Assembly (NCBI GenBank): GCA_944387635.1
Contig: CALXFT010000018.1
Location: 1 to 37,115 of the forward strand
From: an uncultured Oscillospiraceae bacterium
GTDB lineage: Bacteria > Bacillota > Clostridia > Oscillospirales > Oscillospiraceae
Reading direction: 5' to 3'
Length of the DNA stretch: 37,115 bases
The notes beneath the pieces are model-generated. The model made no database searches, was not told the origin of the DNA, and saw nothing but the letters and a program-made list of their open reading frames with translations. Shown here piece after piece: positions 1 through 7,130 of this stretch. Position numbers and translations under genes: made by a program. Every line of letters begins with the position of its first letter. Positions within the stretch are counted from its first letter, which is position 1.

Positions 1-83
1 AAAATCCAGGGTGGCTGAAGCTGGGACAAGGCCATCCCGCCTGACGGCGGGCGACATTGTCCCAGGGGACTCTCCCACGGGCT
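1..83. other. Unassigned left edge with a two-tier hairpin
   Basis: No gene is recognised in the first 83 bases. Positions 21-29 (CTGGGACAA) pair with 57-65 (TTGTCCCAG), and inside them CCCGCC at 36-41 pairs with GGCGGG at 46-51 around a TGAC loop. The structure lies just before the bidirectional terminator at 84-110, so it could be the 3' end of a structured transcript entering from the left. It matches no RNA family I can name. Confidence 0.35.
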
Positions 84-110
84 AAAAAAGTGTCCACCGG
101 ACACTTTTTT
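84..110. terminator. Bidirectional intrinsic terminator
   Basis: A perfect hairpin: AAAAAAGTGTCC (84-95), a 3-base loop, then GGACACTTTTTT (99-110). The A-run on one side and T-run on the other make it a terminator for either strand. It separates whatever lies to the left from the tRNA-Leu region. Confidence 0.7.
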
Positions 111-133
111 GCGGCGCTGCGCACCGCCGCCCT

Positions 134-209
134 TTCGAGTCCCGTCAGCGGCACCAGAAAAAGCCAGCCCGAAGGCTGGCTTTTTCTGGTGCCGCTGACG
201 GGACTCGAA
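134..209. repeat. 36-bp perfect inverted repeat containing a tRNA-Leu tail
   Basis: Arms 134-169 and 174-209 are perfectly complementary around a CGAA loop. The right arm is the 3' end of tRNA-Leu (T-loop, acceptor strand and CCA) plus its terminator stem. The left arm is a mirror copy of the same 22-base tRNA tail in the opposite orientation. The inner 30 bases are the normal terminator palindrome, but the tRNA-derived extension is not needed for termination. Confidence 0.9.
157..186 (-). terminator. Intrinsic terminator of tRNA-Leu
   Basis: A GC-rich stem (AGCCAGCC paired with GGCTGGCT) with a CGAA/TTCG tetraloop, flanked by A5 and T5 runs, directly after the CCA of the tRNA on the minus strand. 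The palindrome is symmetrical, so it should also work on the plus strand. Confidence 0.85.
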
Positions 210-271
210 CCCGTACGATGTTACTCGGGGGATTTTAAGTCCCCTGTGTCTACCGATTCCACCACAGCGGC
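187..271 (-). tRNA. tRNA-Leu (anticodon UAA)
   Basis: Read on the minus strand the 85-base gene begins GCCGCTGTGGTGG and ends with TTCGAGTCCC, the matching acceptor strand CAGCGGC, discriminator A and an encoded CCA. The anticodon arm contains ACTTAAAATC, giving anticodon TAA, which reads leucine TTA/TTG codons. A long variable arm between anticodon arm and T arm is the class II form expected of tRNA-Leu. It has its own promoter (292-320) and terminator (157-186), so it can be expressed independently of the yfbR operon upstream. Confidence 0.95.
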
Positions 272-291
272 GGATGGATGCGGTCTATGGT

Positions 292-320
292 ATTTTATCA
301 CAGTTTCCGCCCACCGTCAA
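292..320 (-). promoter_or_regulatory. SigA-type promoter of tRNA-Leu
   Basis: On the minus strand: -35 TTGACG (315-320), exactly 17 bases, -10 TAAAAT (292-297). The predicted start lies about 14 bases before the mature tRNA 5' end. Confidence 0.7.
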
Positions 321-322
321 GC

Positions 323-898
323 CTACAGCTGATCCAGGTTCAGGGTAAAGGCGGCCAGGCAGTTGTCCAGAAACCAGTCCAGCTCCGGCCGTTCCATGGC
401 CTTCATGGCCTCCCAGGTCTGACGGGCGGCAGTGTCGAACTCCGTGTTGCCCGCCTTCTGCTCCTCCAGACACTTGATGTGGGCCGAGAGCTTGTCCGCC
501 GCCTTTACGAAGGGCAGAACTTCCTCGTCGTCCTCCAGCACATGGCTTTCATAGCTGGCCCGCAGGGCAGCGGGCAGCATGTCCAGCAGCCGGTTTCCCG
601 CCACCCGCTCCACCTGCTTGTAGGCCCCCCGGATGTCCGGGTTGTAGTACTTGATGGGGGTGGGCAGATCCCCGGTCAGGATCTCCGAAGCGTCGTGGTA
701 CAGCGCCGCCGCGGCGCATTTGTCCGGGTCCGGCGCCGGCAGGCCCAAAATGTCCCGGCGGATCAGCGCCAGGGCGTGGGAGAGCACCGCCACCTGGTAG
801 CTGTGCTCGGCGATGTTCTCGGAAAAGGTGTTGCGCATCAGCCCCCAGCGGGTGATGTAGCGCATCCGGCCCAGCAGGGCGTAAAATTCATTGGCCAT
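323..898 (-). CDS. yfbR: HD-domain 5'-deoxynucleotidase (YfbR family)
   Basis: A 191-residue cytosolic HD-domain hydrolase of the YfbR family, whose members remove phosphate from deoxyribonucleoside 5'-monophosphates. The metal ligands are visible: His32 in AEHSY, the His68-Asp69 doublet in LYHDASE, and Asp135 in AADKLSA. Length and the N-terminal pattern around FSENIAEHSYQVA are typical of the family. The start ATG is preceded by GGGAGGA at good spacing. Its first 11 bases overlap the end of the HAD phosphatase gene, so the two are probably translationally coupled as the last pair of the dnaD operon. A nucleotide-pool role beside a replication operon is plausible, but the substrate is inferred from the family only. 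Confidence 0.88.
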   Translation of the reverse strand: MANEFYALLGRMRYITRWGLMRNTFSENIAEHSYQVAVLSHALALIRRDILGLPAPDPDKCAAAALYHDASEILTGDLPTPIKYYNPDIRGAYKQVERVAGNRLLDMLPAALRASYESHVLEDDEEVLPFVKAADKLSAHIKCLEEQKAGNTEFDTAARQTWEAMKAMERPELDWFLDNCLAAFTLNLDQL

Positions 899-1544
899 AG
901 GTTCCTCCCACCACTGTCTTCAGGACCTTCGGAAGGTCCGCCGGAGCGGCGCAGAATATGCTTCCCCCCGCCGCCTCCAGCTCCTCCCGGCATCGGAAGC
1001 CCCACAGGACGCTGACGCAGGGGACACCCGCGTTTTTCGCCGTGAGAATGTCCACCTCGCTGTCGCCCACATAGACGCAGCGGTCCGCGCCGATGGCCGC
1101 CATGGCCTTAAGCACCATGTCCGGGGCCGGCTTCCGGGGGCAGTCCGCCGCCTCCCCCTGGGCGTAGATCCCAGGGAAGTACGCGCCGCACAGCGCTTTC
1201 ACCGCCGGGTCGGGCTTGTTGGACACAATGGCCAGCGGATACCGGTCCTTCAGTTCTTCCAAAGCCTCCCAAATCCCGGCGTAAGGCCGGGTCCGGGTCC
1301 GGCAGTGGGCGGTGTAGTAGGGCTTGTAGTCCGCCAGCACCCTTTGAACCGCGTCCTCGGAAGCGTCCTCCGGCACAGACCGGCGGATCTGGTTCCAGGC
1401 CCCGCTGCCCACGGCCCGGCGCAGCTGCTCCAAGTCCCGCCGGGGATAGCCGTGGAGGGCCAGGGCGTAGTTGGTGGCGCTCAGCAGGTCCTCCAGGGTG
1501 TCCAGGAGGGTGCCGTCCAGGTCAAACAGAATTCCCACGGCCAT
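888..1544 (-). CDS. HAD-superfamily phosphatase (phosphoglycolate phosphatase-like)
   Basis: A 218-residue HAD hydrolase. Motif I is FDLDGTL, with the nucleophile Asp8 and Asp10. Motif II Ser is in IVSNKPDP, a Lys lies in CPRKPAPD, and motif IV is GDSEVD. The helical cap inserted after motif I (about residues 15-85) is the subclass I form seen in phosphoglycolate phosphatases and pyrophosphatase PpaX. The substrate cannot be read from sequence. The ATG lies one base after the stop of the upstream DnaI-like gene and the 3' end overlaps yfbR, so it belongs to the same operon. Confidence 0.88.
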   Translation of the reverse strand: MAVGILFDLDGTLLDTLEDLLSATNYALALHGYPRRDLEQLRRAVGSGAWNQIRRSVPEDASEDAVQRVLADYKPYYTAHCRTRTRPYAGIWEALEELKDRYPLAIVSNKPDPAVKALCGAYFPGIYAQGEAADCPRKPAPDMVLKAMAAIGADRCVYVGDSEVDILTAKNAGVPCVSVLWGFRCREELEAAGGSIFCAAPADLPKVLKTVVGGTYGQ

Positions 1545-1545
1545 A

Positions 1546-2526
1546 TCAGTACCCCCTGTTCTTCAGGACCCGGATGTCCTCGCCTACAAAGGTCAGCCTC
1601 TGGAAGCCTCCGTAGAGCCGGGAGGCGATCTGGGGCGAGTACCGGCGGCTGACCTCGTCCACGTTCAGGTTGGTGGTGATGACCATGGGCTTACCGGCCA
1701 GCAGCCGGTCGCACAGGAGGCTGTACAGGGCCGAGGTGACGAACTGGCCGGGCATCTCCGTACCCAGGTCGTCCAGGATCAGCAGGTCGCATTCCGTCAG
1801 CTTGGCGGCTTCCCGGCGGCTGTCCTCACTGGGATTGAACCGGGCCTGCTCCAGCTTGCCGAAGAGGTGGGCGGCGGTTTCATAGCACACGCTGTAGCCC
1901 CGGTCCGCCACCACCCGGGCAATGCAGGCGGCCAGGAAGGTTTTGCCCAGGCCGGTATTGCCCACAAAGAGCAGATTGCCCGCCTCGGGGGCAAAGGAAA
2001 AGGCGTACTGGCGGCAGTTTTGGAGGACCTTCTCCATGATCTGCCGGGGGCTGCGCCCGTACTTGGGGTCCACCCGGTCGGAATAGTAGTCCAGCCGGAA
2101 CTGGGAGAAGGTCTCCTTGCCGCCGGAGAGAATGGTCACTTCCTTCTTCTGCTCCTGACGGCACAGCTCCCGCAGGCACTCGCACATATTGGCGCCCACA
2201 TAGCCGCTGCCGCCGCAGTGGACGCAGATGGGGGTCTCGTCCAGGTACCCCTCCTCGAAATACTTGGCAGCCAGCCGCTCCCGCTCCCGCTGCAGAGCCA
2301 GATTCTCCTGCCTGGCCCGGTCCAGAAGCTCCTGGCCGCCCCCCTGCTGGAAGGCCGCCTGGGCCGCCTGGGCCATGGTCCGGCGCAGCTGCATATCGAT
2401 CTCCTTGATCCGGGGGACCTGGGCGTAGGCCCGCTCCAGATGCTGCCGGTTTTCCGAGGCCCGGTCCTCCTTGGCCTGAGCCAGCCGGGCTCTGGCCCGG
2501 CGCACCACTTCCGCGCTGTATGCCAT
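1546..2526 (-). CDS. dnaI: Primosomal helicase loader, DnaI/DnaC-like AAA+ ATPase
   Basis: 326 residues. The N-terminal 100 residues are helical and charged. A zinc-binding knuckle with CVHC, CEC and a further Cys follows at about 101-122. The AAA+ ATPase domain has Walker A GNTGLGKT (189-196), Walker B LLILDDLGTE (Asp252-Asp253) and a sensor region with TTNL. Zn knuckle plus ATPase is the layout of Bacillus DnaI, which loads the replicative helicase. IstB/DnaC proteins share the ATPase, but no transposase is nearby and dnaD lies directly upstream (3-base gap), which favours a chromosomal replication role. The ribosome site AGGAGGG lies inside the end of dnaD. Confidence 0.85.
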   Translation of the reverse strand: MAYSAEVVRRARARLAQAKEDRASENRQHLERAYAQVPRIKEIDMQLRRTMAQAAQAAFQQGGGQELLDRARQENLALQRERERLAAKYFEEGYLDETPICVHCGGSGYVGANMCECLRELCRQEQKKEVTILSGGKETFSQFRLDYYSDRVDPKYGRSPRQIMEKVLQNCRQYAFSFAPEAGNLLFVGNTGLGKTFLAACIARVVADRGYSVCYETAAHLFGKLEQARFNPSEDSRREAAKLTECDLLILDDLGTEMPGQFVTSALYSLLCDRLLAGKPMVITTNLNVDEVSRRYSPQIASRLYGGFQRLTFVGEDIRVLKNRGY

Positions 2527-2529
2527 GGC

Positions 2530-3411
2530 TTATCCCTCCTGAAACATCTGCGCAATGGCCTCCAGCTCCGCCTGGCCCAGCTCCCCGGAGGCGCCCTTGG
2601 GAACGGAAGGCTTCCGGTCCCCGGCGCGGACGTCCTGGGCGGTGCGCAGGCCCTGCTCATGCCACCGCTGCAAAATCTTGTTCATATAGGCCCAGTTCAG
2701 GCCCCCTGTGTTCAGACAGGTCCGTTCGTAGGCCATGGAGATCAGCTCCTCCTCCATGCCCATGTCCAGCCAGCTCTGGGCATACCGCTCCTCCGCCGCC
2801 GTCAGGTTCCGGCCCCGGATCTGCAGCAGGTTCATCAGCCGCTGAAGCCGGGAGAACCGGACGTTCTGGGCCTGAATGAAGGCCGCCGCCTCCTCCACGG
2901 AGTCAATCCCCCGCTCGGCCCAGGCGTAGGCCTCCTTCTCAATGGTCCGCAGGGAGGGGTTGCGCAGGCTTCCCCGCTGCCTGGCCCGGTCCTTGCAGTA
3001 GCTGACCAGCACGGTAATCACGTCCCCCGGCAGGCCCAGGTAGCGGACGAATCCCAGCAGGATCTTCAGCTCCTCGGTGTTCAGGGTCCGGCCCAGGAGC
3101 CGCTGGACCTCCCCGTAGAGGCCCCGGAAGGAGTTGTCGCCCTCCATGGCCTCCAGCACGTCACGCTCCGAGTAGGCCGGCCGCTCCCCCGGAGCGATCC
3201 GCACAGACTTCTCGTCCTCCAGAAGCCCCAGCTGCCGCAGGGTGGCCCCGGCGCAGTTGAGCCGGGTCCGGTTCATGCGCAGCTCCGCCTCCGCGTCCTG
3301 GACGCGGTTTCCGCATTTTATGTATAGGTACAGCAGCGCGGCGTCGGGGCTGGCGGCCCCCAGAAGCTTCCGCGCGTCGTTTTGTGTGATTTTCAAAGAA
3401 TCTGTCAGCAT
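2530..3411 (-). CDS. dnaD: DnaD-domain replication initiation protein
   Basis: 293 residues. An N-terminal winged-helix part (about 1-100, starting MLTDSLKITQ) is followed by two DnaB2/DnaD-type helical repeats. These carry the family-like LNTEELKILLGFVRYLGLPG near the middle, then a second repeat around residues 195-265. DnaD-type proteins remodel DNA at replication initiation and restart and recruit the helicase loader, which is the next gene. I chose ATG 3411 over an upstream in-frame start because a GAGGA site precedes it at proper spacing and the promoter (3477-3505) lies upstream of it. The longer reading would begin upstream of that promoter. Confidence 0.85.
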   Translation of the reverse strand: MLTDSLKITQNDARKLLGAASPDAALLYLYIKCGNRVQDAEAELRMNRTRLNCAGATLRQLGLLEDEKSVRIAPGERPAYSERDVLEAMEGDNSFRGLYGEVQRLLGRTLNTEELKILLGFVRYLGLPGDVITVLVSYCKDRARQRGSLRNPSLRTIEKEAYAWAERGIDSVEEAAAFIQAQNVRFSRLQRLMNLLQIRGRNLTAAEERYAQSWLDMGMEEELISMAYERTCLNTGGLNWAYMNKILQRWHEQGLRTAQDVRAGDRKPSVPKGASGELGQAELEAIAQMFQEG

Positions 3412-3476
3412 GGCCTGTGTTCCTCGCAATGGTCTATTTTCTCTCCGCTTCCCAAGGGGACAAGAATGCACTATAT

Positions 3477-3505
3477 AGTATAGCACACCATTTCCCCGGG
3501 GACAA
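3477..3505 (-). promoter_or_regulatory. Promoter of the dnaD-dnaI-HAD-yfbR operon
   Basis: On the minus strand: -35 TTGTCC (3500-3505), 17 bases, -10 TATACT (3477-3482). The -10 has an extended TGC immediately upstream. The start would be about 60 bases before the dnaD ATG. Confidence 0.65.
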
Positions 3506-3631
3506 CCGTCGCAGGAAGTAGATTTTTGCCATTTTTGGGGGGCCGTTTTTGACACCTGGCAGGATATTGTGTCCGCCGCCCCTCCCCAGGCCCATGGATG
3601 CCCCTGCGGATAAGCAGCTTCCTGAAAGCGC

Positions 3632-3670
3632 AAAAAAAAGAGGCGCGGACCGAATGTTCCGTCCGCGCCT
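3632..3670 (-). terminator. Intrinsic terminator of the DUF1576 gene
   Basis: On the minus strand a strong stem (AGGCGCGGAC paired with GTCCGCGCCT, 3641-3670) is followed by a run of T (A-run 3632-3639 on the plus strand), 10 bases after the stop codon. Confidence 0.85.
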
Positions 3671-3679
3671 GGGAAGTGT

Positions 3680-5014
3680 TTATTGCTTCAATGCCGCTTT
3701 CCGTTCCCGCTTTTCATGGGTGAACCGCTCCAGCTGAGGCACCAGGATCAGGCAGATCAGCGCCGCGGTGAAGCCGCCGTTGTACAGGCAGAACCCGCCG
3801 TGGAGGTTGGGTACGGAGGTGACCAGCAGATAGTGCATGGTCCCGGCCAGAATGCCGTACTGCCAGCCGTAGCGATCCGCGATGGGGCTCAGGCCGTTGG
3901 CGTAGCACAGTCCCACGCAGATGGCCTGGGCGTTGATGGCCTGGGTGAAGGTACCCCCCACCAGGCCGGACAGCCAGCCGAAGACCAGGGAGGTCAGCCA
4001 GTAGCCCACCATGATCGGCCAGACGTTGCCGGGATGGGAGCCGGAGTTGCAGGTGGACAGCATGCAGAACAGAATGCCGAAGGTGACGCCGTTGAAGGTG
4101 GCGCCGATCAGGTTGTACCACAGCAGGATGAACGCTCCGAAGATACCGGCGTTCATGAGGAACACGGCATTGCCGTAGGCGGAGATAAAGCAGCTCACCT
4201 GCTCCGGGTCCGTCAGCAGCCGCCGGTAGTCCTTGGGCCGGCAGCCCAGGACCAGGGCCAGGACCACCCAGCTGCCGAAGAGGATTCCGCAGAAGAGGTT
4301 GGCCGCGGTCTGAGAGGCCACGGTCAGGGTCCCGGTGTCGGGGGCGGCGGGCAGCGCCACGCCCAGGGTTTTATAGAGCACAGCGTTGAGGAAGAAGGCG
4401 GTCATGCCCACAGGCAGGGCCGCGCTGTACAGGTCGAAGCCCTTGTGGACCTTGGGGGAGAAGCTCAGGCCCGCGGGCAGGAAAAAGCCGATGACAAAGC
4501 CCACGGCCAGGGCCAGCAGGATTCCGGGCAGGTTGAAGCCCACCACTTCCGCGTGGGGATAGCGGATCATCAGGTCGCTGATCAGAGGCGCAATGCCTGT
4601 GGAAAAGAGCATGGCGTTGACCAGGGTGCCGGGCTTTTCCTTCTTCACCAGGGCATAGACCAGGACGCCCAGAACCGTGGGCCAGATGTTCAGAATGTGG
4701 ATGCCCCAGGAGCCGAAGCCCGTGGTCAGGATCACGGCCAGGGTGGACACGTTGTTGGGCGTACCCCGGAAGACCAGGAACAGGCCCAGGGCAATGGCGC
4801 AGACCAGGCCCATGTTCAGGAACGTGGCGGCGTAACCGCCCACGGCGAAATAGTTGGTGGAGATCTTCCCCGGAGAGCTGAGGATCTTCCAGAGGCCGGA
4901 GAACATGGTGCTCCTGTCCGGCATGCACACTGCCCCTATAAGAAAGGCCAGGCTCAGATAGGCGAAGAACAGCTTCAGGAAGCTGCCCTCCGGCAGGCTG
5001 CGGATCTTCTTCAT
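3680..5014 (-). CDS. DUF1576-family polytopic membrane protein
   Basis: 444 residues, almost entirely hydrophobic, with about ten to eleven predicted membrane segments from residue 13 onward and a short basic C-terminal tail ending KRERKAALKQ. I recognise it as DUF1576 from its overall pattern, for example GFGSWGIHILNIWPT, NSGSHPGN and the C-terminal HGGFCLYNGGFTA. The function of the family is not established; the shape suggests a transporter. Start: MKKIRS at 5014 has an AGGGGTGG ribosome site. An in-frame ATG at 5128 would run straight through the leader terminator at 5055-5087 and is unlikely to be the main start. The gene stands alone, with its own promoter, leader attenuator and 3' terminator, which suggests ligand- or condition-dependent expression. 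Confidence 0.8.
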   Translation of the reverse strand: MKKIRSLPEGSFLKLFFAYLSLAFLIGAVCMPDRSTMFSGLWKILSSPGKISTNYFAVGGYAATFLNMGLVCAIALGLFLVFRGTPNNVSTLAVILTTGFGSWGIHILNIWPTVLGVLVYALVKKEKPGTLVNAMLFSTGIAPLISDLMIRYPHAEVVGFNLPGILLALAVGFVIGFFLPAGLSFSPKVHKGFDLYSAALPVGMTAFFLNAVLYKTLGVALPAAPDTGTLTVASQTAANLFCGILFGSWVVLALVLGCRPKDYRRLLTDPEQVSCFISAYGNAVFLMNAGIFGAFILLWYNLIGATFNGVTFGILFCMLSTCNSGSHPGNVWPIMVGYWLTSLVFGWLSGLVGGTFTQAINAQAICVGLCYANGLSPIADRYGWQYGILAGTMHYLLVTSVPNLHGGFCLYNGGFTAALICLILVPQLERFTHEKRERKAALKQ

Positions 5015-5054
5015 AATACCACCCCTGTAATAAATTGGATATGGAGCTGCCGAC

Positions 5055-5087
5055 GAAAAAAGGCAATTCAGAGGAACCTGAACTGCC
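5055..5087 (-). promoter_or_regulatory. Leader terminator (candidate attenuator) of the DUF1576 gene
   Basis: On the minus strand GGCAGTTCAG (5087-5078) pairs over 10 bp, with one G-U, with CTGAATTGCC (5071-5062) around a 6-base loop. TTTTTT follows (5061-5056). It lies between the promoter at 5162-5190 and the start codon at 5014, so transcripts must read through it to express the gene. Confidence 0.7.
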
Positions 5088-5161
5088 CAGACGGTCGGCC
5101 AACCACGCCCCCACTCCACCGCGTACATCCGCGTTTATCCGTCAGTCATGGGGGTAACTGT

Positions 5162-5190
5162 ATTGTAAAAAAGTTTTCGTCCTTTGTCAA
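5162..5190 (-). promoter_or_regulatory. Promoter of the DUF1576 gene
   Basis: On the minus strand: consensus -35 TTGACA (5185-5190), 17 bases, -10 TACAAT (5162-5167). The predicted leader of about 140 bases carries the terminator at 5055-5087. Confidence 0.75.
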
Positions 5191-5265
5191 CAGGAAAAAC
5201 CGATTTTTCCAAAGGGAACCCCGTCCCGGCTCCCGAAGGAGGGGCAAATGCGCCAGTCGGTCAAA

Positions 5266-5460
5266 CCTTGGCTCGCCCCTTGGGGAGAGCTGGCAAAAAT
5301 CTTTGATTTTTGACTGAGAGGGGTCGGGGAGCACTTTCCGTCATCTCAGCATTTCAAAAGAACGCACTGCGGTAATGCCCTCTCAGCCTCCTTCGTCGCC
5401 GGCGGCAAATTGCTGCCGCGGCTGCGCTTCGCTTACCCCCAGGCAGGGAAGCCGAGGGGG
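5266..5460. repeat. Composite palindromic (MITE-like) repeat, copy 1
   Basis: Begins CCTTGGCTCGCC, then an inner hairpin (GGGGAGAGCTGGC), a TCAAAAATC palindrome and GACTGAGAGGGG. The middle GGGGAGCACTTTCC...CTCAGCATTTC is the reverse complement of the middle of the copy at 18474-18720. A CCCTCTCAG arm and GCTTCGCTTACCCC follow, ending in a degraded AGCCGAGG end. There is no coding potential. It fills the gap between the DUF1576 promoter and the antiporter gene. Confidence 0.75.
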
Positions 5461-5492
5461 CGGCAGCCGGCGCTGCCGGAACAAATGATTTA

Positions 5493-5524
5493 AGGCCGAG
5501 ACCGGCAATGCGTGGTCTCGGCCT
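5493..5524 (-). terminator. Strong hairpin downstream of the antiporter gene
   Basis: AGGCCGAGACC (5493-5503) and GGTCTCGGCCT (5514-5524) form a perfect 11-bp stem with a 10-base loop, 46 bases after the antiporter stop codon. The minus-strand side has only a weak T-run. The plus-strand side is followed by CTCTTTT. It probably ends the antiporter transcript. Confidence 0.5.
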
Positions 5525-5570
5525 CTTTTGCCAAGCGAAAGGAAAGCGCGGCCGCGCCGCGCTTTTGGGT

Positions 5571-6845
5571 TCAGGCCTTCTCGGGGTTCTCCCGGCGGGC
5601 GCTGGTGCGGCCCTCGGGGCGGATCTCGCCGGCGGCCAGCAGGGAGCGTTTGGTCAGATACGGACCCACCAGCTCATAGACCAGCACCGCGAACAGCACC
5701 ACGTTCCGGGCCAGATCCCCGTCGGGGAGGCTGGAGGCGGTGACGGCCATGCCCAGGGCCACGCCGGCCTGGGGCAGCAGGGTGATGCCCAGGTGGTCGG
5801 TGATCGCCTTGCTCTGTCCGGTCAGGCGGCAGCTGGCGTAGGCGCCGAAGTACTTACCGGCGGACCGGGCCAGAATGTAGACCACGCCCACCAGCAGGGT
5901 CACGGGGCTTGCCAGGACCTCCAGATCCAGCTCCGCGCCGGAGATCACGAAGAACAGAATGTTCAGGGGCATAACCCAGCCGTCCACACGGCTCATGAGC
6001 TCTTCCGAGGTGGGGCAGATGTTGCAGAAGACGGTGCCGGTCATCATGCACACCAGCAGCAGGGAGAAGCCGATGTGGACGCCGCCCGCCTGGAACTCCA
6101 GCATGGACAGTCCCACGGTCAGCAGCACAAAGGCCACGGAGATGGTCATACGCTTGCTCCGGGAGTGGAAGAACTGCTCCACCCAGTTCAGCAGCCAGCC
6201 CATGGCGCTGCCCAGGGCCAGAGACAGAAGGATCTCCAGAATGGGCTCCACCACCACGGCGGTCATGCTCACCTGACCGTTGGACAGTGCCGAGGCAATG
6301 CCGTAGGAGGCGGAGAAGAGCACCAGGCCCACGGCGTCGTCAATGGCCACCACCAACAGCAGCAGCCGGGTCAGGGGGCCTTCGGCCTTGTACTGCCGGA
6401 CCACCATGAGGGTGGCGGCAGGGGCGGTGGCGGCGGCGATGGCGCCCAGGGTAATGGCGCAGGGGATGGAGATGACGCTGGGGAAGCACAGATGCAGGAC
6501 GATGAGCACCACATCCACCACCACGGTGGTGATCACCGCCTGGAGGATGCCGATGGTGATGGCGGCCGCGCCGGTGGCCTTCAGCTGGCTCAGGCGGAAC
6601 TCATTGCCGATGGTAAAGGCGATGAATCCCAGGGCCGTCTGGGTCACAATGTGCAGGACCTCCACCTGCTCCAGAGAGTTGAAGCCCAGGCCGGGGATGT
6701 CCAGGGCGCCCAGGCAGAAGGGTCCCAGCAAAATGCCGGCCACCAGATAGGCGGTTACGGCGGGCAGGTTCAGCTTCTTGGTCAGCCGGGACAGCATCAG
6801 CCCCCCGATTAAGGCCGCAGCAAGACAGATCAGATAGGTTTGCAT
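5571..6845 (-). CDS. Cation:proton antiporter (CPA2 / KefB-like)
   Basis: 424 residues with roughly twelve hydrophobic segments spread over the whole length. The N-terminus MQTYLICLAAALIGGLML and the early LTKKLNLPAVTAYLVAGILLGP match the start of the Na+/H+ exchanger fold. The segment with GAIAAATAPAATLMVV and a following AIDDAVGLVLF carries the charged/aspartate pair expected in the transport core. Such membrane proteins exchange Na+ or K+ for H+. No regulatory TrkA-N/TrkA-C domain follows the transporter part, so it is the short form. The ion is not predictable. Start ATG 6845 has AAGGAA upstream. It is monocistronic, with a leader terminator at 6889-6923 between promoter and start. Confidence 0.85.
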   Translation of the reverse strand: MQTYLICLAAALIGGLMLSRLTKKLNLPAVTAYLVAGILLGPFCLGALDIPGLGFNSLEQVEVLHIVTQTALGFIAFTIGNEFRLSQLKATGAAAITIGILQAVITTVVVDVVLIVLHLCFPSVISIPCAITLGAIAAATAPAATLMVVRQYKAEGPLTRLLLLVVAIDDAVGLVLFSASYGIASALSNGQVSMTAVVVEPILEILLSLALGSAMGWLLNWVEQFFHSRSKRMTISVAFVLLTVGLSMLEFQAGGVHIGFSLLLVCMMTGTVFCNICPTSEELMSRVDGWVMPLNILFFVISGAELDLEVLASPVTLLVGVVYILARSAGKYFGAYASCRLTGQSKAITDHLGITLLPQAGVALGMAVTASSLPDGDLARNVVLFAVLVYELVGPYLTKRSLLAAGEIRPEGRTSARRENPEKA

Positions 6846-6888
6846 AACTCTTTCGCGTTCCTTTTTCCTCAATTCCGGACAGACCGGC

Positions 6889-6923
6889 AAAAAACGGCTG
6901 TTTTCACGCCCCGAAAAGAGCCG
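6889..6923 (-). promoter_or_regulatory. Leader terminator (candidate attenuator) of the antiporter gene
   Basis: On the minus strand CGGCT-C-TTTTC pairs with GAAAA-C-AGCCG (5 + 5 bp around a single C/C mismatch, 7-base loop), followed immediately by TTTTTT (A-run 6889-6894 on the plus strand). It lies about 45 bases upstream of the start codon and downstream of the promoter at 6967-6995. Confidence 0.6.
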
Positions 6924-6966
6924 CCCAATAACCGTCATGCCGTGTTTCTATATCCGTTCGCAGCAT

Positions 6967-6995
6967 ATCATACCACCGCGCCCACAGGCCCGCAA
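6967..6995 (-). promoter_or_regulatory. Promoter of the antiporter gene
   Basis: On the minus strand: -35 TTGCGG (6990-6995), 17 bases, -10 TATGAT (6967-6972), preceded by an extended TGG. The start would be near 6960. Confidence 0.55.
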
Positions 6996-6998
6996 GGG

Positions 6999-7017
6999 AA
7001 AACTTTCCCAAAGTTTT
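6999..7017. promoter_or_regulatory. Palindrome just upstream of the antiporter -35 (candidate operator)
   Basis: AAAACTTT and AAAGTTTT form a perfect 8-bp inverted repeat around CCC, three bases upstream of the -35 hexamer. Position and symmetry suit a dimeric regulator binding site. No regulator gene is adjacent. Confidence 0.4.
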
Positions 7018-7130
7018 GCCAATTGCCCAAAAAGCAATGAGCAGGGTGCACAACTATGATATTCATATGTTATGCAATTCGCCAGAATTTATTCTTTCAC
7101 CGCCCTTTCGCCCGCCTCCGGGGTAAGCGA

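Noticed and set aside
1546-2526. IstB-type transposition helper instead of DnaI
   Set aside because: The N-terminal zinc knuckle and the adjacent dnaD gene fit the replication helicase loader. No IstA-like transposase or IS ends are nearby.
5055-5128. Treating the in-frame ATG at 5128 as the true start of the DUF1576 protein
   Set aside because: It lacks a convincing SD, would encode a non-hydrophobic segment unlike the family start, and spans the leader terminator. It is kept only as a possible leader peptide.
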